NCBI GenBank assembly: GCA_033857955.1
Contig: JAWVCW010000008.1
Span: forward strand, 1-64,000
DNA length: 64,000 bases
Direction: 5' to 3'
From: Gaiellasilicea sp033857955
Lineage (GTDB): Bacteria; Actinomycetota; Thermoleophilia; Gaiellales; Gaiellaceae
The position numbers and the translations under genes are program-made. Below are positions 17,492 to 25,961 of this stretch, one piece after another (within the stretch, counting starts at the first letter, position 1; every line of letters begins with the position of its first letter). Below the pieces are notes generated by a model. It did no database searches. It was given only the letters and a program-made list of their open reading frames with translations, and was not told the origin of the DNA.

Positions 17492-17790
17492 TCGTACTTC
17501 GCGAGGTGGCGCGGGTTCGAGATCCTGAGCTTCTGCGCGACCTGCTCCTTCAGGAGCGCGACTGCGTTCTCCGGCACGTCGCCGGCGCGGATCCTGCGCG
17601 CCAGCTCCCAGTCCTCCTCGCGAGGTGTGCTTGTGGCCCGCAGCTCGCGCTCTGCGATCCCGAGGCCGTTGATCGCGACGAGCGTCCGGAACTTCAGCCG
17701 GTGGTCGTCGAGGATCGGGAGGATCTCCTCCTGCAAGAACTCGCGCACGGCCTCCGCGAGCTCCTCCGGTGTCGGCCGGTCATGCTGCAT
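17488..17790 (-). CDS. DUF6285 small protein (LvaB-like)
   Basis: A 100-residue mainly helical protein with the family core EEILPILDDHRLKFRTLVAINGLGI, seen here as the halves EEILPILDDHRLKF and RTLVAINGLGIAERE. Small proteins of this type sit beside an APH-like kinase. In the Pseudomonas levulinate (lva) pathway the partner LvaB is required by the LvaA kinase. The same pairing here, with an 11-bp overlap between kinase end and this start, suggests the same dependence. That link is an inference from recalled family knowledge. Confidence 0.7.
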   Translation of the reverse strand: MQHDRPTPEELAEAVREFLQEEILPILDDHRLKFRTLVAINGLGIAERELRATSTPREEDWELARRIRAGDVPENAVALLKEQVAQKLRISNPRHLAKYE

Positions 17791-18709
17791 GTTCGATCAG
17801 GTCCAGCAGCTCGTACTCCATCTCGGCGGCGAGGCGGCCGAGCACCGCGAGCTCGACGCTCCTCTCCTGGCCGTTGAAGTGCCGACGCGACTGGGTGAGG
17901 CAGCCGGTCGCCCACTTGACGTTGCCGAAGACCTCCCAGACGAGCAGTTCCTCGGTCGTCACTTCGCGGCCGGTGAGCTCGGCATAGCGCTCGAGGTAGC
18001 GGTCGACGTCGCCGATGCCGCCCAGATGCTTGTCGTCGGCGCCGAAGCGCCAGGCCCGTACGAGCGGCCACGCGAGATCCTCGACCGGGTCCGCGAGGTG
18101 CGCGAACTCCCAGTCGAGCACGGCGACGATCCCGTTCTCGTCGACGGCGATGTTGCCGATCCGCCAGTCGCCGTGCACGACGACGGGCTCGCGATGCCCA
18201 AAAGAGAAGGCAGCCAGGCGCTCCTTGACCCAGTGGAGGCCTAACTCGATTGCGGGGTGCGGCTCCCCGACCGAGTCGAGCTCAGCGTAGAAGCGCGCCA
18301 CCTGGTCGCCCGTCTCGAGGAACGGCAACCGCGCCGGCGGGATCGCGTGGATCTTCGCGAGTTCCTCCGCCAGCTGGAGGTCGAGCCCCGGCGGGGGCTG
18401 CTTGACGATCCGCCGGCCGATCGTCTCGCCCTTGATCCGCTCCATCACGAACGACTCGCGGCCTTCGACCTCGCCGAGGTAGGCAATCGGCTCCGGCACC
18501 TTCACACCGGCCTCGTGCGCGGCGCGCAGCACTTCGAACTCGTGCTCGAGCGTGAGCGTTCCCTGGTGGATGACTCCGCCCGCGGCACGCCGGATCAGGA
18601 GCTCGCGGCCGTCCGAATCGACCGCCCAGGCCTCCTTCGACGCGCCGCCGGCGAGCAGTACCGCCCGCTCGACGGGAGCGTCGAGCGCGGCCGCGAAGGC
18701 CTCCTTCAC
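17780..18709 (-). CDS. Phosphotransferase family protein, 4-hydroxyacyl-CoA kinase type (LvaA/ACAD10-like)
   Basis: Kinase-fold protein of 309 residues. It has a glycine/serine nucleotide loop (LLAGGASKEAWAVD), LLIRRAAGG, the catalytic loop VVHGDWRIGN and the metal-binding VLDWEFAHLADP. These are the marks of the ACAD10/LvaA group, which phosphorylate the hydroxyl of 4-hydroxyacyl-CoA before dehydration or isomerisation. Its ATG overlaps the stop of the F420 enzyme gene, and the DUF6285 gene overlaps its end. It acts in the cytoplasm, probably with the acyl-CoA dehydrogenase at 29208. Confidence 0.8.
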   Translation of the reverse strand: MKEAFAAALDAPVERAVLLAGGASKEAWAVDSDGRELLIRRAAGGVIHQGTLTLEHEFEVLRAAHEAGVKVPEPIAYLGEVEGRESFVMERIKGETIGRRIVKQPPPGLDLQLAEELAKIHAIPPARLPFLETGDQVARFYAELDSVGEPHPAIELGLHWVKERLAAFSFGHREPVVVHGDWRIGNIAVDENGIVAVLDWEFAHLADPVEDLAWPLVRAWRFGADDKHLGGIGDVDRYLERYAELTGREVTTEELLVWEVFGNVKWATGCLTQSRRHFNGQERSVELAVLGRLAAEMEYELLDLIEHAA

Positions 18710-19704
18710 AGGAGCAGCTCAGCCATCACCGCCAGCGCCTCCTTCTGGCGCGTCTGGATCAGGAGGGACGAGACGCCGGCTTCACGCCAGGCCTCGAGCC
18801 GCTCGGCGATCCGCTCCTTCGGGCCGACGAGCGAGATCTCGTCCACGAGCTCATCCGGAACAGCCATCGCCGCCTCGCCCTTCATGCCCGAGAGGTAGAG
18901 CTCCTGGATCTTCGCTGCGGCCTCCTCAAACCCGTAGCGCTGTGCGAGCGAGTTGTAGAAGTTCTTGCCGCGAGCTCCCATGCCGCCGATGTAGAGCGCG
19001 AGCGTCGGCTTCATCATGTCGCGACACATCTGGACGTCGTCGTCGACGAGGACCGGGCAGAGGGGCGCGATCTGGAAGTCCTCGGGCGCATTCGCGAGCG
19101 AGGGCCCATGGATCTCGCGGAAGCGGTAGGGCGAGAAGAAGATCGGCAGCCAGCCGTCGGCGATCTCGACCGCGAGCGCGACATTCTTCGGCCCCAGCGC
19201 GGCGAGGTAGATCGGCACCTCGCGCCGGAGCGGCTTCAGGATCAGCTTCAGCGGCTTGCCGAGGCCCGTTGCGCCCTCGCCGGTGTAGGGGATGTCGTAG
19301 TGAGGGCCGTGGTGCTCGACGGTCTCGCGGCGAAGTGCGGCGCGGACGATCTCGACGTACTCCCGCGTCCGGCCGAGCGGCTTGCCCCAGGCGACCCCGT
19401 GCCAGCCCTCGACGACCTGCGGCCCGGAGGTGCCGAGGCCGAGGAGGACGCGGCCGCCCGAGAGCTGGTCGAGCGTCGCGACCGTCATCGCCGTGGTGGC
19501 AGGCGTTCGCGCCGGCATTTGCATGATCGCGGTGCCGATCCCGATTCGCTCCGTCGTCGCCGCGATCCAGGAGGCGACGGTGACTGCGTCCGCGCCCCAG
19601 GCCTCGGACGTCCACACGGAGTGGAAGCCGAGCCGGTCGGCCTCCTGCGCGAGCGCAACCGACCCGATCGGGTCGTCGTAGCCGAGCTGCATCCCGAGCT
19701 TCAT
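18706..19704 (-). CDS. LLM-class F420-dependent oxidoreductase
   Basis: Luciferase-like monooxygenase fold using reduced coenzyme F420 or flavin. The 332-residue protein begins MKLGMQLGYDDP. Further motifs are GFHSVWTSEAWGADAVTVASW, seen as GFHSVWTSEAWGAD, then IGIGTAIMQMPARTPA and RVLLGLGTSGPQVVEGWHG. These match F420-dependent LLM enzymes. The bifunctional FO synthase at 37597 supplies the cofactor precursor, which supports F420 use. Substrate unknown; operon partners point to acyl-chain metabolism. Confidence 0.85.
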   Translation of the reverse strand: MKLGMQLGYDDPIGSVALAQEADRLGFHSVWTSEAWGADAVTVASWIAATTERIGIGTAIMQMPARTPATTAMTVATLDQLSGGRVLLGLGTSGPQVVEGWHGVAWGKPLGRTREYVEIVRAALRRETVEHHGPHYDIPYTGEGATGLGKPLKLILKPLRREVPIYLAALGPKNVALAVEIADGWLPIFFSPYRFREIHGPSLANAPEDFQIAPLCPVLVDDDVQMCRDMMKPTLALYIGGMGARGKNFYNSLAQRYGFEEAAAKIQELYLSGMKGEAAMAVPDELVDEISLVGPKERIAERLEAWREAGVSSLLIQTRQKEALAVMAELLL

Positions 19705-19713
19705 CTGCCGCCG

Positions 19714-19719
19714 ATCCTA
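19714..19719 (-). promoter_or_regulatory. Candidate -10 element for the LLM gene
   Basis: On the minus strand, TAGGAT stands nine bases before the ATG at 19704. The spacing is slightly longer than in the other leaderless candidates. Confidence 0.3.
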
Positions 19720-19721
19720 CG

Positions 19722-19769
19722 AGACGTGTCCGCGCGGGACCGGTCCGGGGACTGTCCCCGGACACGTCC
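19722..19769. repeat. GGGGAC/GTCCCC palindromic repeat, copy 1
   Basis: The core GTCCGGGGAC-T-GTCCCCGGAC (19743-19763) has perfect 10-bp arms. GACGTGTCC to the left and GACACGTCC to the right extend the symmetry. It shares GAGACGTGTCCGC and the core with the copy at 30412-30478. It sits between two minus-strand operons and could terminate the long one. The rest of 19764-19843 holds no gene. Confidence 0.75.
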
Positions 19770-19843
19770 GGCGGAGCCGGTTGGGGAAGAAGAGTTGCGC
19801 AATTGTTTCGAAGGCCACGTCTGGTTCGGCCGAGAAGGCGTGG

Positions 19844-20521
19844 TCAGAGCTGCGGCACCGTGCCCTCGGCGCCCTCGACTCGCGGGCCGGGGACGTTCGG
19901 GAACCTGAAGAGCAGCGGGTCGCGGCCCGGCTGGCACACCCACGCCTGGCCGGTCTGGTCGCTGCGCGCCGCCACGAGCACCGCGTCGGCGACCTGCTCC
20001 GGCTCCATCAGCGGGAACCCGGCCGCGTCGAGATCGGCCTGCGCGCCCTCGGTCATCGGCGTCCGGACGATCCCGGGGCAGACGAGGTTGATCCGGATCC
20101 CGCGCGGCTCGAGCAGCGGCGCCATCGAGCGCGCGTAGCCGACGACGGCGTGCTTGGTCAGCACGTAGAGCGGATCGGACTCCATCGGGATCAGGCCCGC
20201 CAGCGACGCGGTGACCACGAAGACGCTTCCCTCGCGCATGCGCGGCGTGAGCGCCTGGACGCCGAAGACGACACCGTCGACGTTCACGGCGAGGATGTGG
20301 CGGTAGTCGTCGATCGTGCCGTCGCCCTTCGCGAGCACGCCGGCGTTCAGGCAGACGACGTCGGCGGGCTCGACGTCCAGCCACGCCTGCGGATCGGAGA
20401 CGTCGAAGCCGTCGACGAGGTCGAGCCCGCGCACCGGGGCGCCCTCGGCCTCGAGCTTCGCCACGATCGCGCGCCCGATTCCGCCGGACGCCCCCGTGAC
20501 GAGAGCTGTTTCAGGGAACAA
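19844..20521 (-). CDS. Short-chain dehydrogenase/reductase
   Basis: Classical SDR with TGASGGIG cofactor loop, catalytic Ser in VVTASLAG and YVLTK active-site pair. It is 225 residues. The start is a TTG overlapping the end of the quinone reductase gene by 11 bp; the conserved ETALVTGASGGIG follows directly. The C-terminus after about residue 200 (PLLFRFPNVPGPRVEG) is an unusual extension. Last gene of the long catabolic operon; probably oxidises a hydroxyacyl or alcohol intermediate. Confidence 0.85.
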   Translation of the reverse strand: MFPETALVTGASGGIGRAIVAKLEAEGAPVRGLDLVDGFDVSDPQAWLDVEPADVVCLNAGVLAKGDGTIDDYRHILAVNVDGVVFGVQALTPRMREGSVFVVTASLAGLIPMESDPLYVLTKHAVVGYARSMAPLLEPRGIRINLVCPGIVRTPMTEGAQADLDAAGFPLMEPEQVADAVLVAARSDQTGQAWVCQPGRDPLLFRFPNVPGPRVEGAEGTVPQL

Positions 20522-21425
20522 GAACGACCTTGCCGGTCGACTTGCGGGAGGCGATCAGCTCGTGCGCGTCATTCGCCTGCTCGAGCGGGTACTCGGCGCC
20601 GACGACCGGACGGAGGGCGCCGCGGCGCCACAGCGCGAGCAGCTCGTCCACCTCCTGCTGGACGAGCTGCGGCCGGAAGCCCATCAGGCGCCCGAGGTAG
20701 AAGCCCAGTGCGCCGACGTTGCGGCCCACGAGCCGTGTCGGGTCGACCGGCTCCCAGGCGCCGCCCGCGAAGCCGATCGCGATCGCGGCGCCGAGGGGGC
20801 GAAGCGAGCTGATGCAGGCCGTGAAGACCGGGCCGCCGACCGGATCGAAGGCCACGTCGATGTCGTCGAGGTCGGCGATCTCCTCGTACGAGACCGTGCG
20901 GGTCGCGCCGAGCCGTCGGGCGAGCTCGAGCTTCTCCTCGGAGCCCGCAGCGGCCGTCACGTTCGCGCCGGCGAAGAGAGCGACCTGGATCGCCGCCGTG
21001 CCCACGCCCCCGGCCGCCGCCGTGACGAGGACGTTCGAGTCGGGATGGAGACGTGCCTGGCGCGTCAGCGGAATCCAGGCGGTCAGGTAGGTGGTCAGGA
21101 ACGCAGCGCCCTCCGCATAGTCGACTCCCGCCGGAAGGTCGAAGATCCACTCGTCGTCCGCCACGACCTTCTCCGCGTAGCCGCCGCCCGTTCCGCGCAC
21201 GAACGCGAGCACGCGCCGATCGCCCACGTCGCCGGCCACCTCGTTGCCGAGGACAACGGGCAGCGGCGGCGGCTGGGGGTACTGCCCCTTTCTGATCAGC
21301 ACGTCGGCGAAGTTGATCCCCGCCGCCTTGACGTCGATGACGGACTGCCCGTCGCCGGCTTCCGGCTCCGGCACGTTCTCGACCGAGAGCGGCCCGCCGA
21401 CCTCGTGGAGGACCGCCGCCTTCAC
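20511..21425 (-). CDS. Zinc-independent quinone oxidoreductase (MDR family)
   Basis: NADPH-dependent medium-chain reductase of the quinone oxidoreductase group, 304 residues. It shows LPVVLGNEVAGDV, the cofactor loop VTAAAGGVGTAAIQVA, and lacks the structural-zinc cysteine cluster. The GTG start overlaps the enoyl-CoA hydratase stop (GTGA). Relatives reduce quinones or enoyl-thioesters; the operon suggests the latter. Confidence 0.87.
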   Translation of the reverse strand: MKAAVLHEVGGPLSVENVPEPEAGDGQSVIDVKAAGINFADVLIRKGQYPQPPPLPVVLGNEVAGDVGDRRVLAFVRGTGGGYAEKVVADDEWIFDLPAGVDYAEGAAFLTTYLTAWIPLTRQARLHPDSNVLVTAAAGGVGTAAIQVALFAGANVTAAAGSEEKLELARRLGATRTVSYEEIADLDDIDVAFDPVGGPVFTACISSLRPLGAAIAIGFAGGAWEPVDPTRLVGRNVGALGFYLGRLMGFRPQLVQQEVDELLALWRRGALRPVVGAEYPLEQANDAHELIASRKSTGKVVLVP

Positions 21426-22210
21426 TTGCCCGTGAACTCCGGCTGCCGCTTCTCGAGGAAGGCCATTACGCCCTCGGCGCCGTCCGCGCTGCCGATGCAG
21501 CGGATGAAGCCCTGCGCCTCGCGGCGCATCCCCTCCGAGAGCGGCAGGTCGCGCGTCTCGGCGGCGAGCTCCTTGATCACGCCCATCGCAAACGGCGAGC
21601 GCTGCGAGAGGGTCCGCGCGAGCTCGAGTGCCGCGTCCATCAGTTCGGCGCGTGGAACCGTCTTCTCGACGAGGCCCCAGTCGTAGGCCTGCGAGCCCGA
21701 GATCGGGTCGCCCGTGAGGTTCAGGTACAACGCGCGACCGTGGCCGACGAGGCGCGGCAGCCGCTGCGTGCCGCCCCCGCCGGGGATCAGGCCGAGCTTG
21801 ATCTCCGGCTGCCCCAGCTGGGCGTCCTCCGCGGCGATCCGAATGTCGCAGGCCATCGCCAGCTCGAGGCCACCGCCGAGGCAGTAGCCGTGGATCGCGG
21901 CGACGACCGGTGTGCGGCCGGCGTCCATCCGCGCCGCCAGCTTCTGGATTCCCCGCGCGGAGCCCGACTCGGCTGCCTCCTCGATCGCCTCGCGCATCGC
22001 CGGGAACTCGGTGATGTCGGCGCCGGCGACGAAGGCCTTCTCACCCTCGCCGCGGATCACGATCGCGCGCGTCTCGTCCGAGCGGTCGAGCTCGTCGTAG
22101 ATCTCTTCGAGCTCCTCGAGCAGTTGCGCGGAGAGCGCGTTCACGGGCGGATGGTCGAGAGTGATGATGGCGACGCGACCGTCGTGCTCGACCTTGACGT
22201 ACTCAGCCAT
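21422..22210 (-). CDS. Enoyl-CoA hydratase/isomerase
   Basis: Crotonase-fold enzyme of 262 residues that hydrates 2-enoyl-CoA. KAFVAGADITEF and YCLGGGLELAMACDIRIA form the oxyanion hole region. LGQPEIKLGLIPGGGGTQRL carries the catalytic glutamate pair. AAAGGAG lies four bases upstream of the ATG. Part of the minus-strand acyl-CoA operon. Confidence 0.93.
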   Translation of the reverse strand: MAEYVKVEHDGRVAIITLDHPPVNALSAQLLEELEEIYDELDRSDETRAIVIRGEGEKAFVAGADITEFPAMREAIEEAAESGSARGIQKLAARMDAGRTPVVAAIHGYCLGGGLELAMACDIRIAAEDAQLGQPEIKLGLIPGGGGTQRLPRLVGHGRALYLNLTGDPISGSQAYDWGLVEKTVPRAELMDAALELARTLSQRSPFAMGVIKELAAETRDLPLSEGMRREAQGFIRCIGSADGAEGVMAFLEKRQPEFTGK

Positions 22211-22222
22211 GCAGCTCCTTTG

Positions 22223-22912
22223 TTATCTCGGGGCCATACGCAAGGCGCCGTCGAGACGGATCACCTCGCCGTTGAGGTACTCGTTCTCGATGATGTGCTT
22301 GACCAGAGCGGCGAAGTCCTCCGCCCGCCCCAGCCGCTTCGGGAACGGGATCTGGGACGTGAGGCTCTGGCGGATGTCGTCCCGCATCGGGCCGAGCATC
22401 GGCGTGTCCGAGGGGCCGGGTGCGATCGTGACGACCCTGATTCCCTTCGAGGCCAGGTCGCGCGCGATCGGCAGGGTCATGCCGGCGACACCGGCCTTGG
22501 AGGCGCTGTAGGCCGCCTGGCCGATCTGTCCGTCGAAGGCGGCGTTGGACGCCGTGTTGACGATCACGCCACGCGTTCCCTCCTCGTCGGGCTCACCCTC
22601 GGCCATTTTGGCGGCGGCGAGTGAGAGGACGTTGAACGTCCCGATCAGGTTCACCTCGATCACCTTCCGGAAGCGGTCGAGCGGAAAGCCGATCACCCGG
22701 GCTCCACCGCCGATGCCGGCGCAGTTGACGGCGCCGTGCAGCTCGTCGAGCGGCTCGATCAGTGCGCGCACGGCCGCCTCGTCGGTGACGTCGGTCTCCG
22801 GCAGGTCGGCGATCACAACCTTGGCGCCCTCGCCCTCGAGCAGCGCGGCAGTGGCCTGTCCGAGCCCGGAGCGGCCGCCGGTGACGAGAAACGTTTTCCC
22901 GCGGATCTGCAT
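22223..22912 (-). CDS. SDR family 3-hydroxyacyl-CoA dehydrogenase (HSD10-like)
   Basis: NAD-dependent short-chain dehydrogenase of 229 residues with TGGRSGLG, NTASNAAFDGQ, YSASK and C-terminal GEVIRLDGALRMAPR. The last is characteristic of the type-2/HSD17B10 group, which oxidises 3-hydroxyacyl-CoA. It lies directly before the enoyl-CoA hydratase, supplying the next beta-oxidation step. Its ATG overlaps the lipoprotein gene stop (TGATG). Confidence 0.88.
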   Translation of the reverse strand: MQIRGKTFLVTGGRSGLGQATAALLEGEGAKVVIADLPETDVTDEAAVRALIEPLDELHGAVNCAGIGGGARVIGFPLDRFRKVIEVNLIGTFNVLSLAAAKMAEGEPDEEGTRGVIVNTASNAAFDGQIGQAAYSASKAGVAGMTLPIARDLASKGIRVVTIAPGPSDTPMLGPMRDDIRQSLTSQIPFPKRLGRAEDFAALVKHIIENEYLNGEVIRLDGALRMAPR

Positions 22913-23493
22913 CAGAGGTCCCTCGGCTCAAGCGACGGTTCGAGGCGGTCGTCGACGCGGCGCGGCTTGCCGTCTCCGAAGACATACGTGCCGGGCTCCT
23001 CCGCGGTCGTGCTGCAGGCTCCCTTGGGCAGGCGCACGATCGGTTCACCGTCGGTCGTCCAGCCGAGCGCCTCCGACTCGGGTGCCTTCGTCCAGTCCCG
23101 CTCGCCGGTGACCACCGTGGGACGGCCGCCCTCGGCGGGGAAGGTAAAGGCGATCGGGACATTGCACTCCGCCGACCAGGTCGCGAGGAAGGTTTGGCCG
23201 TCGGGCGACAACGCGGCCCAGTCCCAGTGGCCGATGCCCGTCCCGGGCGGATCCTCGACTGCGACCCTTCCGGCGCGCCCGCCATCGAGGACGTCGATGC
23301 TCCGCAGCTCTGGCGAGGAGTAGCAGACGCGGTAGTGCGCTGGTCCGTGGCTGCCGGCCGGGTCGCAATCGCCGGCCGCCCAGCCCGACAGGGTGACCGT
23401 GAAGGGCCCTGCGTTCTCGTCCGAGCCGCCGCAGCCGGCGGCCAGCGCGACGAGCGTCACGAGCGCCGCGATCTCACGCCTGCGCCGGCTCAC
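22912..23493 (-). CDS. Hypothetical lipoprotein
   Basis: A 193-residue exported protein. The N-terminal basic stretch (MSRRRRE) and hydrophobic core lead to the lipobox LAAGC, with the lipidated Cys at about residue 21. The mature part resembles a partial beta-propeller (DWAALSPDGQTFLATWS, EALGWTTDGEPIV). No family recognised. Unusually, it lies inside a cytoplasmic beta-oxidation operon, overlapping the synthetase gene by 20 bp and the SDR gene by one base. GTG start. Confidence 0.75.
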   Translation of the reverse strand: MSRRRREIAALVTLVALAAGCGGSDENAGPFTVTLSGWAAGDCDPAGSHGPAHYRVCYSSPELRSIDVLDGGRAGRVAVEDPPGTGIGHWDWAALSPDGQTFLATWSAECNVPIAFTFPAEGGRPTVVTGERDWTKAPESEALGWTTDGEPIVRLPKGACSTTAEEPGTYVFGDGKPRRVDDRLEPSLEPRDL

Positions 23494-25090
23494 TCGCCAT
23501 CGGCTCCTTGGCGAACTGCTCCCGCAGCGCGGTCTTGCGGAACTTGCCGACTGCCGTCTTCGGGATCTCGTCGACGAACTCGAACGCGTCCGGCAGCCAG
23601 AACTTGGCGAAGTTGGGCGCGAGGAACTCGCGCAGCTCCTCCGGCGTCGCCGACTGCCCCTCGCGCAGGACGCACACCGCGAGCGGCCGCTCGTCCCACT
23701 TCTCGTGCGGGATCGCGATCACGGCCGCCTCGGCGATCGCCGGGTGCGCCATCAAGGCGTTCTCGAGGTCGACGGACGAGATCCACTCGCCGCCCGACTT
23801 GATCACGTCCTTCGAGCGGTCCTTGATCATCACGTAGCCGAGCGGATGGAAGGACGCGATGTCGCCGGTCTTGAACCAGCCGTCGTCCGTCCAGCGCTCG
23901 GCCTGCTCCGGCGTCTCGTAGTAGCCGGCGGCGACCCAGGGGCCGCGCACCTGGAGCTCGCCCATCGCCTCGCTGTCCCAGGGGATCTCCTTGCCCTCGT
24001 CGTCGATCCCGCGCAGCTCCACGAACGGGAGGGGCAGGCCCTGCATCGCGACGATGTCCAGCTGGGTCTCCTCGTCCGCCGCGCGGAGGTCTCCGATGTA
24101 GTCGGACGTGGTCGCGAGCGGTGAGGTCTCGGTCATGCCCCAACCGTGCACGACGGTCTTGCCGTGCCGCTGCCGGAAGCCGGCGATCATCGCGCGAGGA
24201 GCCGCCGACCCGCCGACGAGCATCGAATGCAGCTTCGACAGATTCCACCGATCCGGCTCCTTGTCCAGCATGGCGAGGATGCCCATCCAGATCGTCGGCA
24301 CGCCGGCCGTGATCGTCACCTCGTGCTGCTCGAGGTCGTCGAGCAGTGTCTCCGGATCGAGAAAGGGGCCCGGGAAGACGAGCTTGGTGCCGACCATCAG
24401 GCAGGTGTACGGATAGCCCCAGGCGTTCGCGTGAAACATCGGGACGACGGGGAGCAACGTCTCCGCTTCGGTCACATGCAGGCCGAGTGGCGCTGCGAGC
24501 GCCTGTCCAAGCGTGTGCAGGACGGTCGAGCGATGCGAGTAGAGGACGCCCTTCGGCATCCCCGTCGTGCCACTCGTGTAGCACATGGCCGCGGCGGTGT
24601 CCTCGTCCAGCTTCGGATCCTCGTAGTCGTCCGGGTCGGCCCCCGCCAGGAGCTCCTCGTAGTCGTCCTCGACGACGAAGACGTGCTCGATCTCGGTCTT
24701 GTCCTTGACCTGCTCCCAGAGCGGCAGCAGCGACTTGTCGACGAGCACCGCCTTGTCGCCCGCGTGCGTGGCGATGTAGCCGAGGTCGTTCGGGTGCAGC
24801 CGCAGGTTGAGCGTGTGGAGAACGAAGCCGCCGCACGGGATCCCCAGGTATGCCTCGAGGTGCTGGTAGTGGTTCCAGCAGAGCGTCGCGACGCGGTCTC
24901 CCGGCTCGAGGCCGAGTCCCTTCAGAGCGACCGAGAGCTGCCGCGCCCGCTTGCCGAAGTCGGCGAACGAGTAGGTGTGGAAGCTCCGGTCCGGCATCCG
25001 CGTGACGATCTGCTGGGACGGGAAGTAGGTCTCCGCCCGCTTGAGGACCGTCGGCAGCGTCAGCTGGAAATCCATCATCAGGCCCTTCAC
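23474..25090 (-). CDS. Long-/medium-chain acyl-CoA synthetase
   Basis: AMP-forming ligase that activates carboxylic acids with CoA. The P-loop MCYTSGTTGMPKGV, the adenylate motif GWGMTE, DDGWFKTGDIA and the C-terminal catalytic Lys in IPKTAVGKFRK are all present. Length 538 is normal. The GTG at 25090 is preferred because AAAGGAG lies five bases upstream; an ATG twelve bases on also fits. It overlaps the cupin stop (GTGA). It supplies substrate to the dehydrogenases of the operon. Confidence 0.92.
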   Translation of the reverse strand: MKGLMMDFQLTLPTVLKRAETYFPSQQIVTRMPDRSFHTYSFADFGKRARQLSVALKGLGLEPGDRVATLCWNHYQHLEAYLGIPCGGFVLHTLNLRLHPNDLGYIATHAGDKAVLVDKSLLPLWEQVKDKTEIEHVFVVEDDYEELLAGADPDDYEDPKLDEDTAAAMCYTSGTTGMPKGVLYSHRSTVLHTLGQALAAPLGLHVTEAETLLPVVPMFHANAWGYPYTCLMVGTKLVFPGPFLDPETLLDDLEQHEVTITAGVPTIWMGILAMLDKEPDRWNLSKLHSMLVGGSAAPRAMIAGFRQRHGKTVVHGWGMTETSPLATTSDYIGDLRAADEETQLDIVAMQGLPLPFVELRGIDDEGKEIPWDSEAMGELQVRGPWVAAGYYETPEQAERWTDDGWFKTGDIASFHPLGYVMIKDRSKDVIKSGGEWISSVDLENALMAHPAIAEAAVIAIPHEKWDERPLAVCVLREGQSATPEELREFLAPNFAKFWLPDAFEFVDEIPKTAVGKFRKTALREQFAKEPMASEPAQA

Positions 25091-25482
25091 TGCTGCTCCT
25101 TTCCCAGGCTCACGCGTAGTGCGAGATCCTCGTCACTTGTCACGTGGCCGTCCCGCTCGACGTAACCGTCCTTGCCGCCGACGACGAGCAGCACGAGATC
25201 GTCGTCGCCGACGTTCGCGATCCGCCGGTGCGTTGTCGACTCCACGTGGAAGAGGCCGCCCGGTCCGAGGATGCGCTCCTCGCCGCCGACCTCGACCTTC
25301 GCCGTGCCACTGTGGACGAAGTAGAGCTCGTCCTGCGTGTCGTGGTAGTGGCTGATCCCGGGAAAGCCGGGGGGATAGACGACGCCGTTGACTCCGAAGG
25401 CCGTGATCCCCAGCGGCCCGCGCACCTTGCGGAAGCCGGGGCCCTGGCCCAGTTCGTCGAGGGACGAGAACGCGTGCGCCAT
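25087..25482 (-). CDS. Cupin-domain protein
   Basis: A 131-residue single cupin barrel. Motif 1 is GISHYHDTQDELYFVHSG (His, His and Glu metal ligands) and motif 2 GPGGLFHVESTTHRRIAN. It may bind a metal or sense a ligand. The ATG overlaps the stop of the NTF2-like gene (TGATG). Function in the operon unknown, perhaps a small dioxygenase or isomerase. Confidence 0.8.
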   Translation of the reverse strand: MAHAFSSLDELGQGPGFRKVRGPLGITAFGVNGVVYPPGFPGISHYHDTQDELYFVHSGTAKVEVGGEERILGPGGLFHVESTTHRRIANVGDDDLVLLVVGGKDGYVERDGHVTSDEDLALRVSLGKEQQ

Positions 25483-25937
25483 CAGGCAGACCTCCTGGGT
25501 GCGTCGGTGTAGACGCGCTCGCCCTTGAAGCGGCGCGACTCGGGATCCCAGGGGAAGAAGATCGCGTTCCGCCAGGTCATCTTCTCGCCCGTCGGCTCGT
25601 TGCCGAGCCACGTCGCGCTGTGCGTGCCCGTGACGATCGCCTCCTCGACGACGCCCTGCGGCCCGATCACGATGTTCTGCAGCTCGAACAGGATGTCCGG
25701 GAACGCGGTCAGCAGTTCGGTGTAGAAGCGGGCTGCGCCCTCGTGGCCGTGCCAGGAGACGTCGTCCGGATAGACCGTGTAGACGCAGTCCTCGGAGAGC
25801 GTCGCGAGCAGGCCCTCGATCGAGCGGTTGTCCTCCGCCTTCGAGTGCTCCTTCCAGAGCTCGCGGATCTCCGCGACCTCGTCGGGGTCGACGTCCATTC
25901 GCATCAACTCGAGCACTTCGGCTTTCGGGACGGGCAT
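25482..25937 (-). CDS. SnoaL/NTF2-like protein
   Basis: A 151-residue cone-fold protein: an N-terminal helix, then LLATLSEDCVYTVYPDD, HGHEGAARFYTELLTAFPD and IVTGTHSATWLG. This is the pattern of SnoaL-like cyclases, hydratases and isomerases. AAGGAGG lies three bases from the ATG. It sits between the dehydrogenase pair and the cupin gene, so it may act on an unsaturated acyl-CoA, but no catalytic assignment is possible. Confidence 0.8.
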   Translation of the reverse strand: MPVPKAEVLELMRMDVDPDEVAEIRELWKEHSKAEDNRSIEGLLATLSEDCVYTVYPDDVSWHGHEGAARFYTELLTAFPDILFELQNIVIGPQGVVEEAIVTGTHSATWLGNEPTGEKMTWRNAIFFPWDPESRRFKGERVYTDAPRRSA

Positions 25938-25961
25938 GGGCCTCCTTCGTCGATTCGCACT

